DNA of 64,000 nucleotides from Burkholderiales bacterium (GCA_029268225.1 JAJUGJ010000010.1:1-64000), one strand, 5' to 3'. Shown: positions 9,430-19,506, counted from the stretch's first letter. The notes: generated from the sequence alone by a model not told the origin. Made by a program: numbers and translations.

Positions 9430-10139
9430 GCATGCCCCCGGCCCTGATTTACGTCATTGAAGACGAGCTCTCGATCGCCCGTCTGGTGCAATCCGTGCTC
9501 GTCGAATTCGGCTTCGAGGTGGAGTGTTTCCACACCGGCGCCAGCGCACTGAGCCGTCTGCCGGTCCGTCGTCCCGATCTGTGCATCATCGACCTGGGCC
9601 TGCCCGACATGGACGGCATCGACCTGGTGCGTCAGATCAGCCAGCAGTCTCCCTGTGGCCTCCTGATCCTCAGTGGTCGAGGGCACACCGCCGACCGCAT
9701 CATGGGTCTGGAGTTGGGTGGGGATGACTATGTCACCAAGCCTTTCGAGCCGCGTGAACTGGTCGCCCGCGTGCGCAGCATCCTGCGTCGTCGCGGCCAG
9801 GTGCCGGGCGGTGGCCAAAGCGAGTCGCGGCGCGTGGCACGCTTTCTGAACTGGACGCTGGACTGCTCGGCCAACACCCTGCGCTCCGACGAGGGGGCCG
9901 AGCATGTGCTGGGTGTGGCCGAAGTGCAGGTGCTGCGCACCTTCCTGGAGCGGCCCCATCAGATCCTCACCCGTGAACAATTGGTCGGACGGCGTGGCTT
10001 ATCTCCCCTGGATCGCAGCATTGACGTGAGGATTTCACGCCTGCGCCGCAAGATCGAAGATGACCCGCTCGACCCGCGTATCATCAAGACCGTCTACGGT
10101 GCCGGGTACGTTTTCTCGGCGACTGTCATCTGGGGTTAG
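9426..10139 (+). CDS. OmpR-family response regulator
   Basis: 237-residue two-domain regulator. Receiver (about 8-120): acidic pair ED at the N-terminus, phospho-acceptor Asp 56 in IIDLGLPDMDG, conserved Lys in DDYVTKPFEPRELVARVRS. C-terminal winged helix (about 145-235): LTREQLVGRRG, the RSIDVRISRLRRKIEDD recognition segment and the terminal IKTVYGAGYVF. Starts at GTG 9426, overlapping the kinase stop; ATG 9432 two codons later is the alternative. Likely phosphorylated by the adjacent kinase or its receiver. DNA targets unknown; the adjacent DUF4394-cupredoxin-GGDEF/EAL genes and the divergent actP operon are candidates. Confidence 0.92.
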   Translation: MSMPPALIYVIEDELSIARLVQSVLVEFGFEVECFHTGASALSRLPVRRPDLCIIDLGLPDMDGIDLVRQISQQSPCGLLILSGRGHTADRIMGLELGGDDYVTKPFEPRELVARVRSILRRRGQVPGGGQSESRRVARFLNWTLDCSANTLRSDEGAEHVLGVAEVQVLRTFLERPHQILTREQLVGRRGLSPLDRSIDVRISRLRRKIEDDPLDPRIIKTVYGAGYVFSATVIWG

Positions 10140-10174
10140 GTGCCTGGCGGCACCCGCGCGATGAGAGGGTCTCC

Positions 10175-11086
10175 ATGCGATCTGCCAAGAAGGCTGTGAA
10201 TGTCTCTGGACTTGCCGCTCGCTGCGGGATGGCCTTGGCGCTGGCGGGCGTGCTGTCTGCGTGCACCTCGCTGTCCTTGCCCTGGACTGAGCCCACAGGG
10301 GGCAACCGTCCGGAAACGGTCTGGGCGGTCACGGCCGACCACGAACTCATCCACTTCAATGCGGGCCAGCCTGGCAAGCTGCTCAGTCGCCGCCCACTGC
10401 AAGGCCTGAGTGAGGGCGAGGTCATCGTCGGCATCGATTACCGCGTGGCCCGTGGGGTGTTGTATGCCCTCAGCAGTGCCGGGCGCCTGTACACACTCGA
10501 TACCGTTCAGGCACGTTTGAACTGGGTGCCGGCTCCGCTGCTGTCCTTGTCACCGCAACAGGCCCACGGATTCGATTTCAATCCCACCGTCGACCGCATC
10601 CGCGTCATCAGCGAAGATGGGCGCAACATGCGGGTGCACCCCGATACGGGCGCGCTGGTCGATGGCGATCCCGCCCAAGCCGGTGTGCAGCCAGACGGTG
10701 CCCTGCGTTACGCCGACGCGACCGTTCGGCCGCGTGTGGCCGGCATGGCCTACACCTACAACACCCGAGATGACAAGTTGACCACCGGCTATGCCATCGA
10801 CATGAGCCAAGGCACGCTGGTGACGCTGGGCAGTGCCGAGGGCGTCAGCCCCGTCGTGTCCCCCAATGGCGGCACGCTGTTCAAGGTGGGCAGCTTGGGC
10901 CTGGGGCCTTTGCGTGACGTGTCTTTCGACATTTCCGACGTGCGCAACACAGCCTTGGCGGCCGTGGCCACGCAGGCCGAGGCCCGGACCCGCCTCTATC
11001 GCATTGATCTGCGCACGGGGCAGGCCTCCTTGCTGGGCACCGTGGGCCAGGGGCAATCCTTGCGAGGGGTGGCGATTGAGCCATAA
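10175..11086 (+). CDS. DUF4394-family lipoprotein
   Basis: Predicted exported lipoprotein of 303 residues: hydrophobic signal with lipobox LSAC (Cys 30). The body matches the DUF4394 pattern, a beta-propeller-like repeat of LIHFNAGQPGKLL, GIDYRVARGVLYALSS, DFNPTVDRIRVISEDGRNMRVHPDTG, AGMAYTYN and LYRIDLRTGQASLLG. The family has no established biochemical role known to me. Start ATG 10175 follows a GAGAGGG site. It lies 35 bases after the response regulator, and its last codons contain the start of the cupredoxin gene, so it belongs to the same transcription unit as the downstream c-di-GMP enzyme. Periplasmic or outer-membrane location is inferred from the lipobox. Confidence 0.8.
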   Translation: MRSAKKAVNVSGLAARCGMALALAGVLSACTSLSLPWTEPTGGNRPETVWAVTADHELIHFNAGQPGKLLSRRPLQGLSEGEVIVGIDYRVARGVLYALSSAGRLYTLDTVQARLNWVPAPLLSLSPQQAHGFDFNPTVDRIRVISEDGRNMRVHPDTGALVDGDPAQAGVQPDGALRYADATVRPRVAGMAYTYNTRDDKLTTGYAIDMSQGTLVTLGSAEGVSPVVSPNGGTLFKVGSLGLGPLRDVSFDISDVRNTALAAVATQAEARTRLYRIDLRTGQASLLGTVGQGQSLRGVAIEP

Positions 11087-11693
11087 GGGTTGGATCGCTT
11101 GGGGGCTCGCCGCATGCTTGAGCCTGGGCGTGGGCACCAGCGGTGCAGCCAGTTTGCAGGTCACCGTGGTGGACGAGCAAGGGCGTCCCGTACCCGATGC
11201 CGTGGTGTTCCTGGATTCGGTCCAGGCCAGCAAGGCCGTGCGTCCCATGGCGCAGGTCGACATGGCCCAGCAGAACAAGCGTTTTGTGCCCGATGTGCTC
11301 CTCGTCACACGGGGGACACCGGTGGCCTTTCCCAACCGCGACACCGTGCGCCACCATGTGTACTCGTTCTCGCCCACCAAGCGGTTCGAGCTCAAGCTCT
11401 ACGTCGGCACGCCTGCCCAGCCGGTCGTGTTCGACCAGCCAGGCGTGGCCGTGCTGGGGTGCAACATCCACGATCAGATGATTGCCTGGGTCGTGGTGGT
11501 GGACACGCCATACCGTGCCCAAGCCGACGCCGATGGCCGTGTCGTGCTGGACAACGTCCCGCCTGATGCCTACCAGCTGCGCCTGTGGCACCAGCGTCTG
11601 CCCGTCGGGGCGGCTGCCCAGGCTCAGGCGCTGAGCATGACAGACAAGTCCCTGACGCTGCGCCTTGTGCTCCGCAAGCTGGAGGCGCCATGA
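11076..11693 (+). CDS. Periplasmic cupredoxin-like protein (methylamine-utilisation-like, type 1 Cu motif)
   Basis: 205-residue exported protein. Signal peptide (about 1-25, ending TSGAA), then a carboxypeptidase-regulatory-like strand region and a plastocyanin-type fold. Candidate copper ligands are all visible: His 93/94 in VRHHVYSFSP and the C-x2-H-x2-M cluster Cys 129, His 132, Met 135 in LGCNIHDQMIAWV. Proteins of this type are often labelled methylamine utilisation protein although no mau genes are present here. The start is TTG 11076 after AGGGGT, inside the end of the DUF4394 gene; an open frame upstream is only a shadow. The stop overlaps the ATG of the GGDEF-EAL gene (ATGA), implying translational coupling. 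Electron carrier or copper/redox sensor partner are the likely roles; neither is shown. Confidence 0.8.
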   Translation: MSHKGWIAWGLAACLSLGVGTSGAASLQVTVVDEQGRPVPDAVVFLDSVQASKAVRPMAQVDMAQQNKRFVPDVLLVTRGTPVAFPNRDTVRHHVYSFSPTKRFELKLYVGTPAQPVVFDQPGVAVLGCNIHDQMIAWVVVVDTPYRAQADADGRVVLDNVPPDAYQLRLWHQRLPVGAAAQAQALSMTDKSLTLRLVLRKLEAP

Positions 11694-14035
11694 CCGACAT
11701 GGCTCGCTCGTACTGGCGAGACATGTCGCTGTCCACCCGCATCGTGCTGGTCATGCTCATCTTGCTGCTGGTCGTGCAGGCGGCAGGTGGTGCGGTCGTG
11801 CGGGCCGCTGTCGAGCAACTGGTGCGGCAAGGTGTGCGCACCGAGCTGGAGGTTGGCGAGCGCGTATGGCAACGCCTGCTGGACTTGCGCGCACAACGCT
11901 TGCAGGAGGCGTCGGTCGTGCTGGCCGCAGATTTCGGCTTCCGCTCGGCCATCGCCAGTGGCGATCAAGGCACCATTGCCTCGGCACTGGACAACAGCAG
12001 TGCCCGCATCGGCGCCACCTTGGCAGTGATGCTGTCACCTGACTTCACACAGTCCACTGTCAGTGAGGGCGCGCCACCGGTGCCCCACGAGGTGTTCCAG
12101 CACTTGGGCACACAGTTGGCTCGGGTGCCGCAAGGCGGGCGATTGGCCCGCATCGGGCCGCAGCCTTACCAGTTCGTCATGGTGCCCGTGAAGGCACCCG
12201 TGTTGATCGGCTGGGTGCTGATGGGTTTCCCGCTCGACCAAGGGCTGGCCGACGACTTTGTGCGCCTGTCCAATGTCCACATCGCCATCGTGTCCGAGCA
12301 GCCTGATCAGACCCTGGTGCCAGTCGTCTCGACCTTGCCACGGGCACAGCAGGCCGCCCTGGTCGATGTGGTTCGTCAGCGCCTGTCGTCTGTCACGCTG
12401 GGCGAGGACATCCTCGCCGTGCGACAAGGTGCCATGGGCGCCACCGATGGCGCGATGCGCGCGATCTTCTTGCGCTCCATCTCCGAGGCACGTGGGCCAT
12501 ACCAGCAGCTCCAGTTTCACCTGATCTTGATCACCTTGGGTGGTCTCTTGTTGTTCGCCGTGGGCAGCCACCTCGCCAGCCGACGTGTGACCCGTCCTCT
12601 CAAGGAGCTCACCGAGGTCACCGGGGTGTTGGAGCAGGGCCGCTTTGACATTGCCGTGCAAGGCACGCAGCGACACGACGAAGTGGGGCAGCTGGCCCGC
12701 GGTTTTGATCGCATGCGCACCAGCTTGGCCCAGCAGCATGAGCAGATCCTCAAGCTCGCCTACTGGGACCGTCTCACCGGCCTGCCCAACCGCGAGCAGT
12801 TCCGGGATCGCCTGGTGGCGGCACTCGACCAGGCAGGGCAAGGCCCCCTGGTGGTCCTCACCCTCAACCTGGATCGATTCAAACACGTCAACGAAGTGCT
12901 GGGCTATGCCTTTGGCGACGAGTTGCTCAAGGTGGTGGCCGCTCGCCTGCAGCAGCATGTGGGCGCCGCAGCCGATCTGGTGGCGCGTGTGGGGGGCGAC
13001 GAGTTCGTCATCCTGTTGACCCAGGCGGATGCCCAGGCCGCGCTGGCCGTGGCCGATCGCATCACCAGAGGTTTCGAGCACCCACTGGCGCTTGGGGAGC
13101 AGACGGTTGATCTCAGTGCCAGCATCGGTGCGGCCTGCTGGCCTGGCGATGGCGACGACGCAGACACCTTGATGAGCCGCTCCGAAGTCGCGATGCACGC
13201 TGCCAAGGCACGGACCACCGGCGTGGTGCTGTACGCCCCAGCGCTCGACTCGTCCAGCGCCCAGACCCTGTCTCTGCTGAGTGACCTGCGCCACGCACTG
13301 GCGCACGAGGAGTTGCGTTTGTACTTGCAGCCCAAGCTGCACACCGCTTCCGGGCAGATCAGTGCGGCCGAGGCTCTGGTGCGGTGGCAGCACCCTGAAC
13401 GCGGACTCGTTCCCCCCATGGCCTTCATTCCGTTTGCCGAGCAAACCGGTTTCGTGCGCCAGCTCACCTTGTGGGTGTTCGAAGAGGTGGCCCGTCAGTG
13501 GCCCAGTCTGCAAAGCGCCGAAGCCGGCCTGCGTGTTGCCATCAACCTGTCCACCCGAGATTTACTGGACCTGGATTTCCCGCAAAAGCTCAGCGCCATC
13601 ATGGCGCGCCATGGTGTGCAGGCCGAGGCCTTTTGCCTGGAGATCACCGAGAGCGCGATCATGGACGACCCTCAGCGTGCCGAGAACACCCTCAACCGCT
13701 TGGCTGAGTTGGGCTTCAAGCTCTCCATTGACGACTTTGGCACCGGCTACTCGTCGCTGGCCTACCTCAAGCGTCTGCCGGTCAGCGAACTCAAGATCGA
13801 CAAGTCTTTCGTGATGGGCATGGCAGACGACGACAGCGATGCCAAGATCGTCCGCTCGACCATTGACCTGGCCCACAACCTGGGCCTCAGTGTGGTGGCC
13901 GAAGGCGTGGAGACCGAAGCCATCTTGCAGCGTCTGCGCGATTGGCGGTGTGACGAAGCCCAGGGTTATTTGGTGAGCAAGCCCATGCCGGCGGCAGACT
14001 TCATCGCCTGGCGACAGCGTTGGCAGCGCCGTTGA
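11690..14035 (+). CDS. Membrane-bound GGDEF-EAL c-di-GMP enzyme with periplasmic sensor and HAMP
   Basis: 781 residues. Transmembrane helix 1 (about 17-35), a periplasmic region of about 235 residues probably of the double-Cache type, transmembrane helix 2 (about 275-294), HAMP (to about 345), GGDEF domain (about 352-515) and EAL domain (about 530-780). The cyclase signature GGDEF is intact at 435-439, but the RxxD inhibitory site five residues before it is absent. The EAL domain has EALVRWQ (561-567), EITESA, DDFGTGYSSL (681-690) and LKIDKSF, so phosphodiesterase activity is plausible too. ATG 11690 overlaps the cupredoxin stop; the longer open frame upstream is not needed. Context suggests that its periplasmic domain responds to a signal involving the cupredoxin or the DUF4394 lipoprotein (inference). 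Confidence 0.93.
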   Translation: MTDMARSYWRDMSLSTRIVLVMLILLLVVQAAGGAVVRAAVEQLVRQGVRTELEVGERVWQRLLDLRAQRLQEASVVLAADFGFRSAIASGDQGTIASALDNSSARIGATLAVMLSPDFTQSTVSEGAPPVPHEVFQHLGTQLARVPQGGRLARIGPQPYQFVMVPVKAPVLIGWVLMGFPLDQGLADDFVRLSNVHIAIVSEQPDQTLVPVVSTLPRAQQAALVDVVRQRLSSVTLGEDILAVRQGAMGATDGAMRAIFLRSISEARGPYQQLQFHLILITLGGLLLFAVGSHLASRRVTRPLKELTEVTGVLEQGRFDIAVQGTQRHDEVGQLARGFDRMRTSLAQQHEQILKLAYWDRLTGLPNREQFRDRLVAALDQAGQGPLVVLTLNLDRFKHVNEVLGYAFGDELLKVVAARLQQHVGAAADLVARVGGDEFVILLTQADAQAALAVADRITRGFEHPLALGEQTVDLSASIGAACWPGDGDDADTLMSRSEVAMHAAKARTTGVVLYAPALDSSSAQTLSLLSDLRHALAHEELRLYLQPKLHTASGQISAAEALVRWQHPERGLVPPMAFIPFAEQTGFVRQLTLWVFEEVARQWPSLQSAEAGLRVAINLSTRDLLDLDFPQKLSAIMARHGVQAEAFCLEITESAIMDDPQRAENTLNRLAELGFKLSIDDFGTGYSSLAYLKRLPVSELKIDKSFVMGMADDDSDAKIVRSTIDLAHNLGLSVVAEGVETEAILQRLRDWRCDEAQGYLVSKPMPAADFIAWRQRWQRR

Positions 14036-14069
14036 GCGCGCCTGACCAAAGTGACTGACAAAATCCGTA

Positions 14070-14089
14070 TACTGTATGAAAATACAGTA
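14070..14089. promoter_or_regulatory. LexA operator (SOS box)
   Basis: A perfect 20-base inverted repeat TACTGT-N8-ACAGTA, matching the gammaproteobacterial/betaproteobacterial LexA consensus CTGT-N8-ACAG with extended arms (symmetry runs 14069-14090). It ends one base before the ATG at 14091 of the PA0069-type radical SAM gene and covers the alternative ATG at 14076. Repressor bound here would block transcription start or early elongation. Confidence 0.85.
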
Positions 14090-14090
14090 T

Positions 14091-15197
14091 ATGAGCGATT
14101 GGACGCCACCCCCTGATGCCCGTCTGCGTGCCATCCCCCTCAAGGGCCGTGGCACAGCCACCCGTTGGGCGCATCGCTTTGCGGCGCAGGCGCGCGAGGC
14201 GGTCGCCGATGGTTGGGAGCGCGAGGAGGGTGAGACGACTGCGCGCCTCACCCAGGTCACGCCCGAGCAGGCCCGCAGCATCCTGTCGGGCAACCAGTCT
14301 CCCGACATCCCCTTCACCTGGTCCATCAACCCCTACCGCGGATGCGAGCACGGCTGTATCTACTGCTATGCCCGTCCCACCCACAGCTACCTCAACCTCT
14401 CGCCCGGTCTGGACTTCGAAACCCGTCTGGTCGCCAAGGTCAATGCCGCGGCCTTGCTCCGCCAGGAGTTGCAAAAACCCAGTCACGTGTGCAGCCCCAT
14501 CAACATCGGCTCGGCCACCGATCCCTACCAGCCCATTGAACGTGAGTGGCACATCACTCGCAGCGTGCTGGAGGTGCTGAACAGCTGCCAGCATCCCTAC
14601 ACCCTGATCACCAAGTCCAGCGGCGTCGAGCGCGACATCGACCTGCTGGCGCAAGCCGGTGCGCGCCAGCAGGCCTACGTGATGGTCAGCCTCACCACCT
14701 TGGACGCGGCTTTGTGCCGCAAGCTGGAGCCGCGCGCCGCGGCACCACACCGCCGTCTGCAGACCATCCGGCGCCTGGCCGATGCCGGGGTCCCCGTCGG
14801 GGTCAACGTGGCCCCCATCATCCCTTTCCTCAACGAGCCCGAAATCGAGTCACTCATCGAGGCGGCTGCGCAGGCCGGTGCGCAGTCCATCCACTACACC
14901 GTGCTGCGCCTTCCCTGGGAGGTCAAGCCGCTGTTTGAAGAATGGCTCGCCCACCATGCGCCCGACAAGGCGGCGCGCATCATGGCCCGCGTGCGTGAAC
15001 TGCGCGGCGGCAAGGACTACGACGCTGACTTCAGATGGCGCATGAAAGGCGAGGGCGTCTGGGCGCAGTTGATCGCGCAACGTGTGCGCAAGGCCGTCGC
15101 GCGTCATGGGCTGGAACGCCGCCTGCCGGTGCTGGACGGCAGTGCGTTCAATCCGGCCGCCTTGCGTCCGCCCTCCCCGCAGTTGGGCCTGTTCTGA
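14091..15197 (+). CDS. PA0069-family radical SAM protein, SOS-controlled
   Basis: 368-residue radical SAM enzyme related to spore photoproduct lyase-type proteins (SplB/COG1533). The [4Fe-4S] motif C-x3-C-x2-C is at Cys 85, 89 and 92 (GCEHGCIYCYARPTH). Further landmarks: SPGLDFETRLVAKVNA, INIGSATDPYQPIE, TLITKSSGVERD, VSLTTLDA and GVNVAPIIPFLNE. A perfect LexA box directly precedes ATG 14091; the in-frame ATG 14076 lies inside the box, so 14091 is preferred. No Shine-Dalgarno site is visible before it, so a very short or leaderless message is possible. From memory, P. aeruginosa PA0069 belongs to the LexA regulon, consistent with a role in DNA damage. Substrate unknown. Confidence 0.88.
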   Translation: MSDWTPPPDARLRAIPLKGRGTATRWAHRFAAQAREAVADGWEREEGETTARLTQVTPEQARSILSGNQSPDIPFTWSINPYRGCEHGCIYCYARPTHSYLNLSPGLDFETRLVAKVNAAALLRQELQKPSHVCSPINIGSATDPYQPIEREWHITRSVLEVLNSCQHPYTLITKSSGVERDIDLLAQAGARQQAYVMVSLTTLDAALCRKLEPRAAAPHRRLQTIRRLADAGVPVGVNVAPIIPFLNEPEIESLIEAAAQAGAQSIHYTVLRLPWEVKPLFEEWLAHHAPDKAARIMARVRELRGGKDYDADFRWRMKGEGVWAQLIAQRVRKAVARHGLERRLPVLDGSAFNPAALRPPSPQLGLF

Positions 15198-15311
15198 ACC
15201 GCCATCCCGGTCAAGTAGGGCTGCGAGGGCGATTGTTTGCCGGGCAAGGCACGCCAGCAGAGCCGGGCGCGTCTAAAATCGACGCTTTCGTTTCTCTACC
15301 TAGACTCGACC

Positions 15312-16781
<1,470 letters not shown>

Positions 16782-16790
16782 CGCCCTTTG

Positions 16791-16819
16791 AAAGACCGGT
16801 GCCTGCGCACCGGTCTTTT
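16791..16819 (+). terminator. Rho-independent terminator of argG
   Basis: Perfect 12-base stem (16791-16802 and 16807-16818) with a CTGC loop, ending in TTTT and followed by a T-rich stretch, 9 bases after the argG stop. Confidence 0.9.
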
Positions 16820-16839
16820 GTCATTTTGGAGAGAGACAC

Positions 16840-17157
16840 ATGACCACCACCACCCTGGCCGGCACCGTCGCCACCCAAGCCAATGTCTATTTCGACGGCA
16901 AGTGCGTCTCGCACACCGTCACCCTGGCCGATGGCGTTCGCAAGTCCGTCGGCGTGATCCTGCCCGCCACGCTGACCTTCAACACCGGCGCGCCCGAAAT
17001 CATGGAAACCGTTGCAGGCAAGGCCACCATCAAGCTGGCCGGCTCGGACGAATGGAAGACCTACGGCGCAGGCGAGAGCTTCAACGTGCCCGGCAATTCG
17101 TCTTTCGAGATCAAGGTCGAAGGCGAGCCCTACCACTACATCTGCCACTTCGGTTGA
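16840..17157 (+). CDS. ppnP: Pyrimidine/purine nucleoside phosphorylase (PpnP, DUF1255)
   Basis: Small single-domain cupin of 105 residues that phosphorolyses various nucleosides to base plus ribose-1-phosphate. Typical PpnP features: [60 protein letters not shown] and the terminal YHYICHFG. Length equals the family norm (about 94-105). ATG 16840 follows a GGAGAGA ribosome site. It lies between the argG terminator and a hairpin terminator, so it is probably expressed on its own. Confidence 0.92.
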   Translation: MTTTTLAGTVATQANVYFDGKCVSHTVTLADGVRKSVGVILPATLTFNTGAPEIMETVAGKATIKLAGSDEWKTYGAGESFNVPGNSSFEIKVEGEPYHYICHFG

Positions 17158-17182
17158 TGCTTGCGGCGTGATGCGCCCATGA

Positions 17183-17208
17183 AAAAGCCGCTCTTCGGAG
17201 CGGCTTTT
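17183..17208. terminator. Bidirectional terminator between ppnP and murB
   Basis: Perfect 11-base stem (17183-17193, 17198-17208) closed by a C(TTCG)G tetraloop, with A-run on the left and T-run on the right, so it can end both the rightward ppnP and the leftward murB transcripts. Confidence 0.88.
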
Positions 17209-17250
17209 GCGTTCTGGGTTGCTGGTGCGCCCAACATCCCTCGAGAGGCA

Positions 17251-18315
17251 TCAAATCACCACGGGTTCTGGCTCCAGCCGGATGCCAAAGCGCCCATACA
17301 CGCTTTCCTGGATCGCCCGCGCCAGCGTCACCACCTCGGCCCCATTGGCGCCACCGCGGTTCACCAGCACCAGCGCCTGGCGCTCGTACACCCCGGCACG
17401 ACCAATCGATTTGCCTTTCCAGCCACACGCGTCGATCAGCCAACCGGCCGCCAGCTTGAAGGTGCCATCGTCCAGCGGGTAGTGCACCACATGCGGGTCG
17501 CGGCCGATGATGTCGCGGCATTGCTCGGCCGTCACCACCGGATTCTTGAAGAAGCTGCCCGAGTTACCGATCACGGCCGGGTCTGGCAACTTGGCGCGGC
17601 GCACCTCGCACACCCAGTCGAAGATCTGTTGCGCATCCGGCGTCGTGATGCCCGTCTCGGTCATCTTGCGCTCCAGCTCCAAGTAGCCCAGCACCGGTTG
17701 CCACGGTCTTGGCAGGCGCAGGCGCACCGTGGTGATGACGCTCTTGCCCGCTAGGGCCTGCTTGAAGATGCTGTCGCGGTAGCCAAAGCGGCACTGCGCC
17801 GCCGTGAGCGTGACCGTGCGCCCGGTGATCAAGTCCACCGCGTCCAATGACTCGAAGCGGTCTTTCAACTCCACACCATAAGCGCCGATGTTTTGAACGG
17901 GAGAAGCGCCCACCGTGCCGGGAATCAGCGCCATGTTCTCCAGGCCGGGCAATCCGTTGTCCAGGCACCAGGCCACTGTCTCATGCCACGATTCGCCCGC
18001 ACCCACCTCCACGATCCAGGCGTCGTCACGCGTTTCCAGCAGACGTCGGCCTTTGATCTCCATCTTCAGCACGCAACGGTCCACGTCTTGCGTCAGCACC
18101 AGGTTGCTGCCGCCACCAAGGATGAACTTCGGTGCTCGCCCGAGTTCCGGGTCGTTGACCACGCGCTTCACATCGGCCTCAGAGTGCACATGCACCAGCG
18201 TCTGGGCGGTCGCAGGCAGGCCAAAAGTGTTGAATTCCCGCAGGCTCGCGCCGCGCTCCAGATCGAGCAAAGCAGAAGAAACTGGCGAAGAGTCGGCGGC
18301 AGACGGTGTGTGCAT
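17251..18315 (-). CDS. murB: UDP-N-acetylenolpyruvoylglucosamine reductase
   Basis: FAD- and NADPH-dependent cytosolic enzyme giving UDP-MurNAc, second step of peptidoglycan precursor synthesis. 354 residues, near the E. coli type I MurB (342). FAD-binding features: [73 protein letters not shown] (the Tyr and Gly-rich loop); then [23 protein letters not shown] with the catalytic Ser region, and [19 protein letters not shown]. Start at ATG 18315. The frame stays open far upstream across yajQ, but that is a codon-composition shadow. Divergent from yajQ with 30 bases between starts. Confidence 0.95.
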   Translation of the reverse strand: MHTPSAADSSPVSSALLDLERGASLREFNTFGLPATAQTLVHVHSEADVKRVVNDPELGRAPKFILGGGSNLVLTQDVDRCVLKMEIKGRRLLETRDDAWIVEVGAGESWHETVAWCLDNGLPGLENMALIPGTVGASPVQNIGAYGVELKDRFESLDAVDLITGRTVTLTAAQCRFGYRDSIFKQALAGKSVITTVRLRLPRPWQPVLGYLELERKMTETGITTPDAQQIFDWVCEVRRAKLPDPAVIGNSGSFFKNPVVTAEQCRDIIGRDPHVVHYPLDDGTFKLAAGWLIDACGWKGKSIGRAGVYERQALVLVNRGGANGAEVVTLARAIQESVYGRFGIRLEPEPVVI

Positions 18316-18345
18316 GGCAGAATTTTCGCAGACAAAGGAGAACCC

Positions 18346-18837
18346 ATGCCCAGTTTTGACATCAAGCTCGATCCCAACCTGGAAGCCGTCGGCAACGCCG
18401 TCGACACCAGCAGCAAGGAAATCGGCACCCGTTTCGACTTCAAGGGCACCAGCGCCGCCGTCGAGTTCAACAAGAAGGACAAGCAGGTCATCGTGTTCGG
18501 TGACTCGGACTTCCAGATCGACCAGGTGCGCGACGTGCTCTACAACAAGCTCACCAAGCAGAAGGTCGACATCCGTTTCATGGACGTCGGCAAGGTCGAG
18601 AAGATCGGCGGTGACAAGGTCAAGCAGGTCCTCAAGATCAAGGCCGGCATCGAAGCCGAGCTGGCCAAGAAGATCACCAAGCTGATCAAGGACAGCAAGC
18701 TCAAGGTCAACGCCAGCATCCAGGGCGAAGAAGTGCGCGTGCAAGGCGCCAAGCGTGACGACCTGCAGGCGGCCATGGCCCTGGTCAAGAAAGACATCGC
18801 CGACGCCCCGCTGTCCTTCGACAACTTCCGCGACTGA
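18346..18837 (+). CDS. yajQ: YajQ-family nucleotide-binding protein
   Basis: 163-residue cytosolic protein of the YajQ family (two ferredoxin-like folds); members bind c-di-GMP or nucleic acid, and a Xanthomonas homologue is a c-di-GMP receptor affecting virulence. Family signatures: [80 protein letters not shown] at the end. Start ATG 18346 has a strong AAGGAG site. Divergent from murB; the protease gene follows by 9 bases and may be cotranscribed. Confidence 0.94.
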   Translation: MPSFDIKLDPNLEAVGNAVDTSSKEIGTRFDFKGTSAAVEFNKKDKQVIVFGDSDFQIDQVRDVLYNKLTKQKVDIRFMDVGKVEKIGGDKVKQVLKIKAGIEAELAKKITKLIKDSKLKVNASIQGEEVRVQGAKRDDLQAAMALVKKDIADAPLSFDNFRD

Positions 18838-18846
18838 GCCCACACC

Positions 18847-19506
18847 ATGCGACACGCCCATTCGATTCCTCAGATCCTGTTGGGCGTGAGCCTGAGCTTG
18901 TGTGCCTGTGCCGCGATGGCGCAGAGTGTGGCCATGACGGGCGGTATGGGCAGCAAGGCCCTGCTGGTCATCAACGGGGGCCAACCCAAGGCCTTGGCGG
19001 CCGGTGACACGCACCAGGGCGTGAAGGTCATCAGCGTGACGTCTGATCAGGCCGTGGTCGAGGTGGCAGGGCGGCGCCAGACTGTCACGCTCGGTGGCGC
19101 GCCAGTCAGCGTTGGGGGGCGTGGTGGCGCAGGCGGTGGTACCGAGATCGTGCTGACGGCAGGCCCGGGAGGGCATTTCGTCACGCAGGGCAGCATCAAC
19201 GGGCGCGGCACGCAGTTTGTGGTCGACACCGGCGCGACCATGGTGTCCATGGGGGCGGCCGAAGCCCGTCGTCTGGGCATCAATTTCGAGACCGGGCAGC
19301 GCATGCAGGCCCACACCGCCAACGGCGTGACGACCGGTTATCGCATCAGCCTGTCGACCTTGCGCATTCAGGATGTCGAGGTTCACAACGTCGAGGCAGC
19401 GGTGATGCCCATGGGGATGCCCTACATCCTGCTGGGCAACAGCTTCCTCTCACGTTTTCAGATGAAGCAGGAAAACGGCACGATGACGCTCAAGCGTCGC
19501 TTCTGA
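18847..19506 (+). CDS. Exported retropepsin-like aspartic protease (TIGR02281 type)
   Basis: 219 residues with an N-terminal signal peptide (about 1-25, ending AAMAQ). The C-terminal half is a clan AA single-lobe aspartic protease: catalytic motif FVVDTGATMVSM, flap region HTANGVTTGYRI and hydrophobic psi-loop LLGNSFLSRF. The N-terminal half (PKALAAGDTHQGVKVISV) is the extra domain seen in the betaproteobacterial TIGR02281 proteins. Such enzymes act as homodimers in the periplasm; substrates are not known. Lies 9 bases after yajQ. Confidence 0.85.
   Translation: MRHAHSIPQILLGVSLSLCACAAMAQSVAMTGGMGSKALLVINGGQPKALAAGDTHQGVKVISVTSDQAVVEVAGRRQTVTLGGAPVSVGGRGGAGGGTEIVLTAGPGGHFVTQGSINGRGTQFVVDTGATMVSMGAAEARRLGINFETGQRMQAHTANGVTTGYRISLSTLRIQDVEVHNVEAAVMPMGMPYILLGNSFLSRFQMKQENGTMTLKRRF

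Noticed and set aside
10139..10154. GGTGCC/GGCACC hairpin after the response regulator as a terminator
   Set aside because: Only six base pairs and no T-run; the following lipoprotein gene starts 35 bases after the stop, so read-through is more likely.
11076..11693. Cupredoxin considered as part of a methylamine dehydrogenase cluster
   Set aside because: No mauA, mauB, mauD, mauE or mauG-like genes are present; the name is only inherited from annotation habit for this family.
18316..19386. Upstream extension of murB (an additional 357 codons)
   Set aside because: The murB family begins at ATG 18315. The extension is antisense to yajQ and the protease gene, and its sequence matches nothing I know.
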